From the NCBI RefSeq assembly GCF_036634195.1, contig NZ_JAZIFY010000001.1, positions 4,288,501 to 4,352,500 on the forward strand: a stretch of 64,000 bases of DNA, in the 5' to 3' direction. A program made the translations under genes and the position numbers. Positions 1-8,912 of this stretch are shown here, piece by piece. Below the pieces are notes generated by a model, which was not told where the DNA came from, searched no databases, and worked only from the letters and a program-made list of their open reading frames with translations. The stretch's first letter is position 1. The number at the start of each line of letters is the position of its first letter. This DNA is from Streptomyces sp. P9-A4. Lineage in GTDB: Bacteria; Actinomycetota; Actinomycetes; Streptomycetales; Streptomycetaceae.

Positions 1-90
1 GCAGGCGGAGAGTACGAGGAGCCCGGCGGAGACGGCCCCGAGGGCGACGGCGGCCCGGCGGCGCGAGCCGGTGAAGAACGCAACGGTCAT
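1..90 (-). CDS. Lipoprotein, N-terminal fragment (DUF2771-like)
   Basis: Reading leftwards from an ATG at position 90, the first 30 codons encode a lipoprotein signal peptide: a basic start (MTVAFFTGSRRR), a hydrophobic core and a lipobox ending VLSAC, with the lipidated cysteine at residue 30. The gene runs off the left edge, so the mature part is not visible. The product should be exported and anchored to the outer face of the membrane. I recall a DUF2771 lipoprotein next to an MFS permease and a DUF3027 gene in many Streptomyces genomes, and both of those follow here; that assignment rests on neighbourhood, not on visible sequence. Confidence 0.7.
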   Translation of the reverse strand, partial: MTVAFFTGSRRRAAVALGAVSAGLLVLSAC

Positions 91-234
91 GAGCCGAAGG
101 CTATCGGGCCGCCGCGCCCGCGCCACGCGGGGGTACGGCGTGCCGCCTTCCGGCACCGGATGGCGGCACCCGGGCCGCCGACGGCGAGGCCACCCGGGGG
201 CTGACCCGGACACCACGCGGACCTCCATCCGGGG

Positions 235-346
235 CCACCCGGACTTCCGTCCGGGCCCCTCGGGTGGCCCGCCCCGGAGGCCACCCGGACTTCCGTCCGG
301 GCCCCTCGGGTGGCCCGCCCCGGAGGTCACCCGGACTTCCATCCGG
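235..346. repeat. 46-bp tandem repeat, about 2.5 copies
   Basis: Two exact 46-bp units (235-280 and 281-326) are followed by a degenerate partial third. Each unit contains a short inverted repeat around acttcCGTCCGGG and ends gcccgccccggagg. The repeat fills the 287-bp gap between the lipoprotein start and the MFS stop. Reading frames across it look like high-GC artefacts. The pairing arms could form hairpins between the genes, but I see no classical terminator. Confidence 0.8.
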
Positions 347-377
347 GCCACCCAGGCCGCCGCCCCTGGCCCGCCCG

Positions 378-1757
378 CTAGCCCACCCGCGTCTTGGCCC
401 GCCCCTTCGGGCCCGGTCTGCGGCGGGCCTCCGCCAGCAGGCCGCGCACCGCGAGCAGCGCGCCCAGAGCCAGGATCGCCGCCGCCACGGCCATGCCCAG
501 GGTGCCGTTCAGCGGCAGCGCGATGCCGATCCCGCCGCCCACCACCCACGCCATCTGCAACGCCGTCTCGGACCGCGCGAACGCCGACGTCCGTACGGCC
601 TCCGGCACGTCCCGCTGGATCAGCGCGTCCAGGGACAGCTTCGACAGCGCCTGCGTGAGCCCCGCGACCGCGCCGAGCACGGCCACCATCACGCCGCCGA
701 AGAACACCGCCGTCAGGATCGCCGTACCGCAGACCACGCTGATCATGGTGGCGATGATCACCTCGGGCCCGTGCCCCCGGTCCCGCAGCAGCGAGCCCAT
801 CGCCGTACCGCTCGCGTTGCCGACGCCCGCCGCCACGCCCACGATCCCCAGCGAGACGGCGGCGCTCTGCCCGGGGAGCGGGTGCTCGCGCAGCAGGAAC
901 GCCAGGAAGAAGATCAGGAAACCCGACAGCATCCGCTGCGCCGCGTTCGCCTCCAGACCGTGCAGCACCGAAGGCCCCACCGTCCGCAGGCTCGGCTTCC
1001 GCTCGCCGTGCGTCAGCAGGTGCGCCCGCCGCTCGCCCTTCGCCGAGTCCACCTTCGGCGGCATCCGCAGCGCCCAGAACGTCCCGAGCAGGAACAGCGC
1101 GCACGCCCCGTACAGCGGATACCGGGGCCCCAGCAGTTGGAGCCCCGCCCCGACGGGAGCGGCTATGCCCGTCGCGAGCAGCCCGGCGAGGGTCACCCGG
1201 GAGTTCGCCTTCACCAGGGAGAAGCCCGGTGGCAGCAGCCGGGGCACGACCGCGCTGCGCACCACCCCGTACGCCTTCGAGGCCACCAGGACCCCCAGCG
1301 CCGCCGGGTACAGCTCGAGACCGCCCGTCGCCACCGCGCCCGACATCATGATCGCCAGGACCGCGCGGGTCACCATCGCGCCCGCCATCGCCGCCCGCCG
1401 CCCGTGCGGGATGCGGTCCAGGAGCGGACCGATCACCGGGGCGAGCAGGATGAAGGGGGCCATCGTGACGGCGAGGTAGAGCGCGACCCGGCCCCGGGCC
1501 TCGTCCGTCGGCACCGAGAAGAACACCGTGGAGGCGAGCGCGACGGTGATCATGACGTCCCCGGCGCCGTTCACGGCGTGCAGCTCGATCAGTTTCCCGA
1601 GCCCCGACTCGCCCGCGCCGTGCGCGTGGGTCGCCTTGCGGATCCCCTTCGCCGTCCCCGTGAAGGGCAGGTGCAGGGCATGACCGACCCTCCGGCCCGC
1701 TCGGCGGAGCGGTCCGGCATGATCTTCGGATCGTGCGGGGGACCGTGCGGCTGCCAC
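378..1757 (-). CDS. MFS transporter
   Basis: This is a 459-residue membrane protein of the major facilitator superfamily, within the usual length for the family. About ten to twelve hydrophobic segments are visible, starting with VNGAGDVMITVALAST, and the cytoplasmic loop after TM2 reads LLDRIPHGRRAAM, a version of the MFS loop motif. The C-terminus is basic (RRRPGPKGRAK). The substrate cannot be told. The start is uncertain: GTG at 1757 is chosen because CACTAT lies six bases upstream, which would suit a leaderless message; GTG at 1775 and further upstream codons are in frame. It follows the lipoprotein gene on the opposite side of a repeat-filled spacer. Confidence 0.85.
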   Translation of the reverse strand: MAAARSPARSEDHAGPLRRAGRRVGHALHLPFTGTAKGIRKATHAHGAGESGLGKLIELHAVNGAGDVMITVALASTVFFSVPTDEARGRVALYLAVTMAPFILLAPVIGPLLDRIPHGRRAAMAGAMVTRAVLAIMMSGAVATGGLELYPAALGVLVASKAYGVVRSAVVPRLLPPGFSLVKANSRVTLAGLLATGIAAPVGAGLQLLGPRYPLYGACALFLLGTFWALRMPPKVDSAKGERRAHLLTHGERKPSLRTVGPSVLHGLEANAAQRMLSGFLIFFLAFLLREHPLPGQSAAVSLGIVGVAAGVGNASGTAMGSLLRDRGHGPEVIIATMISVVCGTAILTAVFFGGVMVAVLGAVAGLTQALSKLSLDALIQRDVPEAVRTSAFARSETALQMAWVVGGGIGIALPLNGTLGMAVAAAILALGALLAVRGLLAEARRRPGPKGRAKTRVG

Positions 1758-2150
1758 TCCGTCATAGTGCCCCACCGGCGCGCCCGGCGAACCGTGGCGC
1801 GGCGGTGAGGGCCCCTTCTCGACCGCCTCAGGCACCCACTTCGACCGCCTCCGACGCCCTTCTCGGCCGCCTCCCGGTGTTCGTGATCCGGGCCACTTGG
1901 GGCGGGCATGTGGGCTGAGGCCCGCGAACGGGGTAGCGTGCGTAGCGCGTCACCGGCGGAAGCTCCCGGCCGCGCGCCTCTTCGGCATCCCGCAGAATGG
2001 ATGGCGATAGGTGTGCCCGAGACACGCGAGACAAGTCGGGTGCGCGGACGTCGATGCGGCCCACAGGTCCGCTCCGCCCGCCGCCCGTGGCTTCGCTCCC
2101 GCCCCTCGGCCGGCGCACCCGTGAGACGGCGTAGGAGAGAAGCGAGACCT
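1758..2150. other. Intergenic region between divergent genes
   Basis: These 393 bp separate the divergent MFS and DUF3027 genes and should hold both promoters. I found no convincing small gene, RNA gene or strong palindrome. A purine-rich AGGAGA at about 2132-2137 lies upstream of the rightward GTG start at 2151. Confidence 0.5.
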
Positions 2151-3080
2151 GTGAGTGCTGCGACGACGCGAAGCGGTACCCCGCGTACCCCGCGAGCCAC
2201 GCGTATCCCCGACCGCCTGTGCGCCGAGGCCGTAGACCTCGCGCGGGAGGCCGCCGAGGAGGCGGCCGCCCCCGGGATCGTCGGTGCCCACGTCGAGGTG
2301 GTCGCCGAGGGTGACCGCGTCGTCACCCACTACTTCGAGTCCAAGGAACCCGGCTACCGGGGCTGGCGCTGGGCGGTGACGGTCACCCGCGCCTCCCGCG
2401 CCAAGAACGTCACGCTTGACGAAACCGTCCTGCTGCCCGGCTCCGACGCCCTCCTCGCCCCCGAGTGGGTGCCGTGGAGCGAGCGGCTGCGGCCCGGCGA
2501 CATGGGCCCCGGCGACCTCCTGCCCACCGAGCAGGACGACCTGCGCCTGGAGCCCGGCTACACCGGCGAGGACGTGCCCCCGCCGAACTCCGTGGTCTCG
2601 GAGGAGCTGGCCGAGCACCTGGACACGGAGGACGCCGAGATCGTCACCCGCGTGCCCTCGCGCGGCGCGATCGCGGCGGTCGCCGAGGAGCTCGGCATGC
2701 GCCGGGCCCGGGTCCTCTCCCGGTACGGGCTTCACACGGCCACGGACCGCTGGGACGAGGCGTTCGGCGCGAAGACGCCGATGGCGATGGCCGCACCCGC
2801 GACCTGCGAGTCCTGTGCCTTCCTGGTGCCGCTCGCCGGCTCCCTCAAGCAGGCCTTCGGCGTCTGCGCGAACGAGTTCTCCCCGGCGGACGGCCGGGTC
2901 GTCTCCCTCGCGTACGGCTGCGGGGGCCACTCCGAGGCCGCCGTCATGCCGAAGCCCCCGCGCCCGGCCCCCCCGGTCCTCGACTCGATGGGCGCGGACG
3001 CGTTCCCGCTCCGCCCGGCAAAGGACTCCGGCTCGACAACGGAACCGGACGACGCGTCGGAGGACCTGGGCCACTCGTAG
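2151..3080 (+). CDS. DUF3027 domain protein
   Basis: A 309-residue protein starting at GTG 2151, preceded by AGGAGA. The first 20 residues are a Thr/Arg-rich tail, followed by an acidic alpha-helical part with an HYFESKEPGYRGW segment and a WAVTVTR strand, as I recall for actinobacterial DUF3027 proteins. The C-terminal third has a CESCAF motif followed by further cysteines (GVCANEF, AYGCGGH) that could bind a metal. The tail after about residue 270 is proline-rich and acidic. The family is widespread in Streptomyces and its function is unknown to me. It is divergent from the MFS gene and followed by a long repeat region. Confidence 0.85.
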   Translation: MSAATTRSGTPRTPRATRIPDRLCAEAVDLAREAAEEAAAPGIVGAHVEVVAEGDRVVTHYFESKEPGYRGWRWAVTVTRASRAKNVTLDETVLLPGSDALLAPEWVPWSERLRPGDMGPGDLLPTEQDDLRLEPGYTGEDVPPPNSVVSEELAEHLDTEDAEIVTRVPSRGAIAAVAEELGMRRARVLSRYGLHTATDRWDEAFGAKTPMAMAAPATCESCAFLVPLAGSLKQAFGVCANEFSPADGRVVSLAYGCGGHSEAAVMPKPPRPAPPVLDSMGADAFPLRPAKDSGSTTEPDDASEDLGHS

Positions 3081-3361
3081 CCCGACGCGGGACCGGACCG
3101 GCACCGCACGGCGTGGGCCCCACGCGGGCGAGTCCTCGCACCGCACCGCGTGCGCTGCACTGCGCGGGCCCCAGCCCGTACGGGTTGGCCCCGCACCGCA
3201 TGGGCCCCGCCCGCCCGCCCGTGCGGGCGGGCGCCGCACCGCATGGGCTTCACGCCGCACTGTGTGACCTGGCGCTGCACCAGGCGGGCCCGCCCCCGTG
3301 TGAGCTGGTGCCTGCACCTGGAGGGCCCTTCCTGCCCCCGGTGGGCAGGCGCCTGACAAGC

Positions 3362-3540
3362 CGGGCCCGCGCCGCGCTGCTGGGCCCGCGCTGTGTTGTC
3401 GGGCCCGCGCCGCGCTTGTCGGGCCCGCACCGTGCTTGCCGGGCCCGCGCCGCGCTTGCCGGGCCCGCGCCGCGCTTGCCGGGCCCGCGCCGCGCTACCG
3501 GGCCCGCGCCGCGCTGCTGGGCCCGCACCGCGCTGCCTGG
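3362..3540. repeat. 20-bp tandem repeat array, about nine units
   Basis: A unit close to gggcccgcgccgcgcttgcc repeats with small changes between 3362 and 3540; three consecutive copies at 3441-3500 are almost identical. Each unit contains the palindrome gggccc. I see no sign that it is translated. Confidence 0.85.
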
Positions 3541-3724
3541 CCCCCCGCCCGTGCAGGCTGGCGCCGCACCCGTGCGGGCCGCGCCCCACACCGTGTGGGC
3601 AATCGTCCCGCAGGGCGGGACGGGTGGGCACACGGGACATCGCCCCCTGCCGGGCCCAGGCTCCCCGCGCCTGAAACGCCCAGCCACGGGCACGCGCACC
3701 CACAAGCCGCCCGCGCCCAACACA

Positions 3725-3823
3725 CCCGCACGCCCGAAGGGCCCCGCGCCCAACGCACCCGCACGCCCGAAGGGCCCCGCGCCCAACGCACCCACACGCC
3801 CGAAGGGCCCCGCGCCCCGTCAA
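3725..3823. repeat. 33-bp tandem repeat, three units
   Basis: Three head-to-tail 33-bp units occupy 3725-3757, 3758-3790 and 3791-3823. Units 1 and 2 are identical; unit 3 has one change near its start (cccaca for cccgca) and diverges at its end. Direct, contiguous copies without spacers exclude a CRISPR array. Although 33 is a multiple of three, the frame through it carries no credible protein and ends shortly before the start chosen for the ATPase gene. Confidence 0.9.
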
Positions 3824-3900
3824 AGCCACCGCCCCCGGCACGGTACCTTCGGCCCCCGGGCCCAAAGGTCCGCCCCGCCCCCCCCAGAGTGGAGTCAGAC

Positions 3901-6900
3901 GTGAGCGTCAGCGTCCGGACGACGACCGACGGAACCGACCCCTTCGGCACCGCCCGGCTGCGGCGGGGAGTGCTCGACGCCTGGGGCGCCTCCCCCGCCC
4001 GGTTCCGCGAGGACGCCAACGCCGAGGAGGACCTCGCTCTCGGCGGCTACCGCGACCGCCTCGTCGTCGAACTCGCCCAGAACGCCGCCGACGCCGCCCA
4101 CCGCGCCGGCGTCACCGGCCGTCTCCGCCTCACCCTGCACCCCGCCGACCACGAGGGCCCGGCGATCCTCGCCGCCGCCAACACCGGTGCCCCCCTGGAC
4201 GCGACGGGCGCCGAGTCGCTGTCGTCGCTCCGGGCCTCCGCCAAGCGCGAGCAGACCCAGGGCGCAGTCGGCCGTTTCGGCGTCGGCTTCGCCGCCGTCC
4301 TCGCCGTCACCGACGAGCCCGCCGTCCTCGGTCGCCACGGCGGTGTCCGCTGGTCCCTCGCGGAGGCCCGCGAACTCGCCGCCGGGGCCGCCGCGTACAG
4401 CCCCGGTCTCGGTGACGAACTGCGCCGCCGCGACGGCCACGTACCGCTGCTGCGGCTGCCGCTGCCCGCCGAGGGCACCGCCCCCGACGGCTACGACACC
4501 GTCGTCGTCCTCCCGCTGCGCGACACCGCCGCCCGCGACCTCGCCGAACGGCTCCTCGGCTCCGTCGACGACGCCCTCCTCCTCACCCTCCCCGGGCTCG
4601 CGGAGATCGTCGTGGAGACGGCCGAGGGCGTACGGACCCTCCGCCGCTCCGAGGACGACGGCTACGTACGGATCGACGACTCCGCCACCGGCACCCACCG
4701 CTGGCGGACCGTCTCCCACGGCGGCCCGCTCGACGCCGGACTCCTCAAGGACCGCCCGGTCGAGGAGCGCCTGCGCCCGCACTGGTCGGTCACCTGGGCC
4801 GTACCCGTGGACGGGGAGGGCGCCCCGCGCTCCCCGCGTACGACCCCGGTCGTGCACGCCCCCACACCCACCGACGAGCCCCTCGGCATCCCGGCCCTGC
4901 TGATCGCCTCGCTGCCGCTGGACACCGCGCGCCGGCACCCGGCGCCCGGTCCGCTGACCGACTTCCTGGTGCAGCGCGCCGCCGACGCGTACGCCGAACT
5001 CCTCGCCGAGTGGCAGCCGGTGACGACCGCGACGCTCGACCTCGTCCCCGGGCCGCTCGGCAAGGGCCCGCTCGACGGGGCGCTCCGCGAGGCGATCCTC
5101 GACCGGCTGCCGAGGGTCGCGTTCCTCGCGCCCGCCGCGCCCACCGAGGAACTCCCCGCCCTCCGCCCGATCGAGGCCGAGGTCGCGGAAGGCGCGGGCG
5201 CGGAGACCGTGGAGGTCCTGGCGGAGGTCTTCCCGACCCTCCTCCCCGCGGGTCTGGAGCGGCGCCCCGAACTGCGCACCCTGGGGGTCGGCCGCGTCCC
5301 CCTGACGGAGGCCGTGGACCGGCTCGCCGGGGTCGACCGGGCCCCGACCTGGTGGTGGCGCCTGTACGACTCCCTCGCCGGCGTCGACCCGGACCGGCTG
5401 TCCGGTCTCCCGGTGCCGCTGGCGGACGCGGCGGAGGGTGGCCGCACCCGTACGGCCGTCGGCCCCCGCCAGGTCCTCCTGCCGCAGGACCGGACCCCCG
5501 CCGAGCTGACCCGGCTCGGTCTGAAGGTCGCCCACCCGGAGGCCGCGCACCCGCTTCTGGAGAAGCTGGGGGCGCTGCCGGCCACGCCCCGCGCGGTCCT
5601 GACGACCCCGCAGGTACGGGCGGCGGTCGCGGCCTCCCTCGACGCGGGCGAGATCTGGGACGAGGACGCGGACGCACTGGACGCGGACGAACTCGTCGAC
5701 ACGGTCCTCGCTCTCGTCCGGGACGCGGAGCTGGACCCCGGCGACGAGCCCTGGCTCGGGGCGCTCGCGCTCCCCGACGAGGACGGCGAACTCTCCCCGG
5801 CGGGCGAGCTGGTGATGCCGGGCTCGGCGTTCGCCGCCGTGATGCGGGAGGACGAACTCGCGTACGTGGACGCCGAACTGGCCGCCCGCTGGGGCGAACA
5901 GCCCCTGGCGGCCTGCGGGGTGCTCGCCACCTTCGCCCTGGTCAGGGCGACCGATCTGCTGCTCGACCCGGACGAGGTCGAGCCGCGCGAGGGCGACTAC
6001 CCGGAGCCCGACGACGCCGGTCTCCTCGACGCGGTCGACGTGTGGTGCGAGGACGTCCTCGACCGGCTGCCGGAGTCGCCGGTGCCGCCGGTGGCGACGG
6101 AGATCGTGGCCGTACGGGACCTGGACCTGGTCGACGACGACGCATGGCCGCAGGCGCTCGCGCTCCTCGCGCAGCCGCCCCTGCGGGACGCCCTGACCCA
6201 GCCCGTACGGGTGCTGCTGCCGGACGGGACGACGGAGACGGTCCGCTCGTACACGGCGTGGTGGCTCCGGGACCACCCGGTCCTGGACGGCCGCCGCCCG
6301 GCGGGCCTCCGCGCGGCGGGCGGCGACCCGCTCCTGACCGGTCTGTACGACCCCGCCGACGCGACCGGCTTCGAGGACGAGCAGGTCCTGAGGGCGCTGG
6401 GCGTCCGCACGACGGTCCCGGCGCTCCTGGACGAGCCGGGCGGGGCGGCGGAACTCCTCGGCCGCCTGGCGGACCCGTCCCGCGAGGTGACGGCGCCGCA
6501 GCTCCACGCCCTGTACACGGCTCTGGCGGACCTGGACCCGGACCAGGTGACGCTGCCGGACGATCTGAGGGCGGTTGTGGACGGCGTCGTCGTGGTGGTC
6601 GACGCGGCGGAGGCCCTGGTGGCGGACGCCCCGGACCTCCTGCCGCTCGCGGCCGGCCTGCCGCTCCTCCCGGTGTCGCCGTCGAGGGCGGCGGACCTGG
6701 CGGAACTGTTCCAGGTCCGGCGCCTGAGCGAGACGGTCGAGGCGGAGGTCACGACGACGGGCGAGGAGCACGAGGTGCCGGAGCCGGTCCGCACCCTGCT
6801 GGGCGCGGCGACCCCGGCGACCTACGTCGAGCACGAGGAACTCAGGGCGGCGGGCACGGAACTCGACTGGCGCCGCACCTCGGACGGCGTGGTCCACGCG

Positions 6901-7032
6901 TCCACCCTGGAAGGCGTGGCGGCGGGCCTGGCCTGGGCCTCCGGCCAGTGGCCCCGCCGCTTCGAGGTGGCGGCCCTCCTGGAGGACCTGTCGAGGACGA
7001 CGGAACTGGCGAGGGACCGCTGGTTCGACTGA
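3901..7032 (+). CDS. Sacsin-like HATPase protein
   Basis: A 1043-residue acidic protein starting at GTG 3901, with GGAG six bases upstream; longer frames to the left run through repeats and are rejected. The N-terminal 250 residues look like the GHKL/Hsp90-type ATPase fold of sacsin N-terminal domains: the N-box LAQNAADAA near residue 57, a G1-like AANTGAPLD near 90, and the G2 box GRFGVGF near 123. The rest is a long alpha/beta region rich in Leu, Asp and Glu with no domain I recognise and no membrane segment. Such proteins are thought to bind ATP and act as chaperone-like or DNA/RNA-linked factors, but this family has no established role. It stands alone on its strand. Confidence 0.8.
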   Translation: MSVSVRTTTDGTDPFGTARLRRGVLDAWGASPARFREDANAEEDLALGGYRDRLVVELAQNAADAAHRAGVTGRLRLTLHPADHEGPAILAAANTGAPLDATGAESLSSLRASAKREQTQGAVGRFGVGFAAVLAVTDEPAVLGRHGGVRWSLAEARELAAGAAAYSPGLGDELRRRDGHVPLLRLPLPAEGTAPDGYDTVVVLPLRDTAARDLAERLLGSVDDALLLTLPGLAEIVVETAEGVRTLRRSEDDGYVRIDDSATGTHRWRTVSHGGPLDAGLLKDRPVEERLRPHWSVTWAVPVDGEGAPRSPRTTPVVHAPTPTDEPLGIPALLIASLPLDTARRHPAPGPLTDFLVQRAADAYAELLAEWQPVTTATLDLVPGPLGKGPLDGALREAILDRLPRVAFLAPAAPTEELPALRPIEAEVAEGAGAETVEVLAEVFPTLLPAGLERRPELRTLGVGRVPLTEAVDRLAGVDRAPTWWWRLYDSLAGVDPDRLSGLPVPLADAAEGGRTRTAVGPRQVLLPQDRTPAELTRLGLKVAHPEAAHPLLEKLGALPATPRAVLTTPQVRAAVAASLDAGEIWDEDADALDADELVDTVLALVRDAELDPGDEPWLGALALPDEDGELSPAGELVMPGSAFAAVMREDELAYVDAELAARWGEQPLAACGVLATFALVRATDLLLDPDEVEPREGDYPEPDDAGLLDAVDVWCEDVLDRLPESPVPPVATEIVAVRDLDLVDDDAWPQALALLAQPPLRDALTQPVRVLLPDGTTETVRSYTAWWLRDHPVLDGRRPAGLRAAGGDPLLTGLYDPADATGFEDEQVLRALGVRTTVPALLDEPGGAAELLGRLADPSREVTAPQLHALYTALADLDPDQVTLPDDLRAVVDGVVVVVDAAEALVADAPDLLPLAAGLPLLPVSPSRAADLAELFQVRRLSETVEAEVTTTGEEHEVPEPVRTLLGAATPATYVEHEELRAAGTELDWRRTSDGVVHASTLEGVAAGLAWASGQWPRRFEVAALLEDLSRTTELARDRWFD

Positions 7033-7168
7033 GGCCGGGGGCGCCGGGGAATCCCGCGCACCTGGCCCGCCCCGAGGGGCCGCCCCACCGCGACGTCCGC
7101 AAGAACCGCCGCTGGTCCCGACGCGCGCGGAAGCCTCGCTCGCAGCCGCCTCGTGGCGAGCGGGCCGC

Positions 7169-8296
7169 TCACCGGGGCCAGGTGATGTGCTGCCCGTCCG
7201 GAGTGACGGCGATCCGGAAGCGCTCCAGGCCCGGTGAGCCGTCCTGCCGCCATCGGGTGACCCGGTCCTCGATCCCGTCCCACAAGCGGTCCGGTCCGCC
7301 CTGGCGGACGATCCAGCGACCGCCGTCGCGGTGAAGGGCGGCCCACGACCCGGCGCCGACGTCGAGGACCACGTCGTCCGGTTCGCCGCCGTCGACGGAG
7401 ATCCGGACGCGCTGGGCGCGCGGCGCGGCGAGCTGGGCGACGAACCGGGCGGTCCAGTCGTCCAGGGCGTCAGGGCCGAGAGCGGTCTCGCGTTCCTCGC
7501 CGCGGGCGAGATCGGGGAGTACCCCCAAGGGCGGCGGAAGGTGGGGACGGGCCGGCATGAAGGAGACCTGACCGCCGAGGAGCCGGCCGTGGGCGGTGCC
7601 GTCGTCGCCGACGGTGAGGCGGGTGAGTTCGGAGGAGTACATCCATCCGCACACCGTGGCGAGGATCTGCCCGCCGGGTCTGGTCTGGGCGAGCCAGGCC
7701 GGGGGGATCGTCAGGACTCCGCAGGTCGCCACGATCCGGTCGTACGGTCCGCCCTCCGGGACCCCGGCGAGACCGTCCCCGACGATCAGGTGGGGCATGT
7801 GCCCGGTGGTGCCGAGGGCGATCCGGGACCGGGCGGACACCTCCTCGTCGACCTCGACCGAGGTCACGAGGCCGGCGCCGAGACGGTGGCGGAGGAGGGC
7901 GGTCGAGTAGCCCGTACCGGTGCCGACCTCCAGGACGCGCGTCCCGTCGTCCACATGGAGCTCTTCGAGCATCCGGACGACCAGGCCGGGCATGGTGCTG
8001 GAGCTGGTCGGGGCCCGGAAGATCCGGCCCTGGATGTCGCCGGGAGCGATGGTTCCGGCGATCTGGGTCACCAGCGAATCGTCGGTGTACGCCGCCGGGA
8101 GCCAGGTCGGGTCCTCGGGCATCACCGGCTCCCAGCCGGTGGGGCCGACGCCGTCCACGCGCCGGAAGTAGCCGCCGCGAAGGAACTCGTGCCGAGGGGT
8201 GTCGAGAACGGCCTGTCGCCATTGGGGCGAGCGCAGATGACCGTCGGAGGCGAGTCGGTCGGCCAGGGCCTCGCGGAGGGTTCTGTCGTCGCTCAC
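7169..8296 (-). CDS. PCMT-like methyltransferase of graspetide type
   Basis: A 375-residue SAM-dependent methyltransferase related to protein-L-isoaspartate O-methyltransferase. The N-terminal part has the PCMT-like DTPRHEFLRG segment, the SAM-binding loop VLEVGTGTGYS lies near residues 118-128, and DRIVATCGV follows. It is longer than plain PCMT (about 210 residues) and has a beta-rich C-terminal extension ending GQHITWPR, as in the methyltransferases paired with ATP-grasp peptide maturases (TIGR04188, tgmC-like, as I remember). In characterised graspetide pathways such enzymes convert an Asp of the peptide to aspartimide or isoAsp. The GTG start at 8296 overlaps the ATP-grasp stop by four bases, so the genes are translationally coupled. 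Confidence 0.85.
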   Translation of the reverse strand: MSDDRTLREALADRLASDGHLRSPQWRQAVLDTPRHEFLRGGYFRRVDGVGPTGWEPVMPEDPTWLPAAYTDDSLVTQIAGTIAPGDIQGRIFRAPTSSSTMPGLVVRMLEELHVDDGTRVLEVGTGTGYSTALLRHRLGAGLVTSVEVDEEVSARSRIALGTTGHMPHLIVGDGLAGVPEGGPYDRIVATCGVLTIPPAWLAQTRPGGQILATVCGWMYSSELTRLTVGDDGTAHGRLLGGQVSFMPARPHLPPPLGVLPDLARGEERETALGPDALDDWTARFVAQLAAPRAQRVRISVDGGEPDDVVLDVGAGSWAALHRDGGRWIVRQGGPDRLWDGIEDRVTRWRQDGSPGLERFRIAVTPDGQHITWPR

Positions 8297-8889
8297 GCTG
8301 CCTCCCGTTCCAGCAGGTCACCCATGGCCGCGACCATGGGCAGCCCGGTTTCCGGTTCCATCCATGCCCACTGGCCGGACGGGTTGCATTCGAGGAACCA
8401 CCATGCCCCGGCGTGGTCCACCGCGAAGTCGAAAGCACCGAAGACCAGCCCGAAGTGGTCCAGGTACCGGCGAAGGGCGTCGCCGATCCCGGGCGGTGGC
8501 TCGACCACGGTGTACGTGAGCCGGTCGTAGTCCGTACGCCAGTCCAGCAGCCCGGAGTCGATCCGAACGCTGAACACCTGCCGTCCGATGACGGTCACAC
8601 GGACGTCGGCGACCTTGTCGACGCGGTGCTGGAACAGGTGCGCGGTGCCGGCCACCCGTTCGTCGATCTCCGCCGCGGTGACTTCGCCGACCTCGACCGT
8701 GCAGGACACGCCGTCGATGCGGTAGAGGGGCGTGGACAGTGGTTTGTAGATGACCGGTCCGTGGGCCCGGACGAACGTGCGGGCGGCGTCGAGGTCCGAG
8801 GTGACGAGGGTCGGCGGGATCCGGAAGCCGCACTGAGCCGCAGCGGTGAGACCGGATCCGGTCGGGAGCCGGTCCGTGTGGTGGAACAC
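8293..8889 (-). CDS. Short ATP-grasp peptide ligase (N-terminal domain missing)
   Basis: A 198-residue ATP-grasp protein resembling the SAV_5884-type peptide maturases (tgmB) that make side-chain ester or amide rings in graspetides. The central and C-terminal ATP-grasp parts are present: VIYKPL with the ATP-binding lysine near residue 45, an acidic metal-binding stretch VFGAFDF near 150, and WFLECNPSGQW near 165. Family members are about 300 residues or more; the first 100 or so (the pre-ATP-grasp domain) are absent. The GTG start at 8889 has a clean GGAGG six bases upstream, and no further matching sequence precedes it. It is either a deletion derivative that acquired a start or a compact variant. 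It overlaps the downstream methyltransferase by four bases. Confidence 0.8.
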   Translation of the reverse strand: MFHHTDRLPTGSGLTAAAQCGFRIPPTLVTSDLDAARTFVRAHGPVIYKPLSTPLYRIDGVSCTVEVGEVTAAEIDERVAGTAHLFQHRVDKVADVRVTVIGRQVFSVRIDSGLLDWRTDYDRLTYTVVEPPPGIGDALRRYLDHFGLVFGAFDFAVDHAGAWWFLECNPSGQWAWMEPETGLPMVAAMGDLLEREAA

Positions 8890-8912
8890 GGTGTCCTCCA
8901 AAGATGGTTGGG

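Larger units (their letters stand above)
3081..3900. other. Long repeat-rich intergenic region
   Basis: These 820 bp between DUF3027 and the ATPase gene contain no convincing gene. They hold two separate tandem-repeat blocks (listed separately) in extremely GC-rich DNA. Open frames span the repeats on both strands, but they encode only Pro/Ala/Arg/Gly low-complexity sequence, have no consistent start, and look like by-products of composition. Confidence 0.7.

Noticed and set aside
264..1808. Long plus-strand frame opposite the MFS gene
   Set aside because: Its translation is Arg/Pro/His-rich without domains. The minus-strand frame encodes a clear membrane transporter.
1589..2326. Minus-strand frame with MTEWQPHGPP start overlapping the MFS gene
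   Set aside because: It has an attractive start but becomes Arg/Ser/Pro-rich and lacks conserved sequence. The overlapping MFS frame continues into membrane helices.
3725..3823. CRISPR-like direct repeats
   Set aside because: Units are contiguous with no unique spacers, and no cas genes are present.
3436..3900. N-terminal extension of the sacsin-like protein through the repeat region
   Set aside because: The extension is Pro/Arg/Ala low complexity from tandem DNA repeats, and a GGAG-preceded GTG at 3901 starts the conserved domain.
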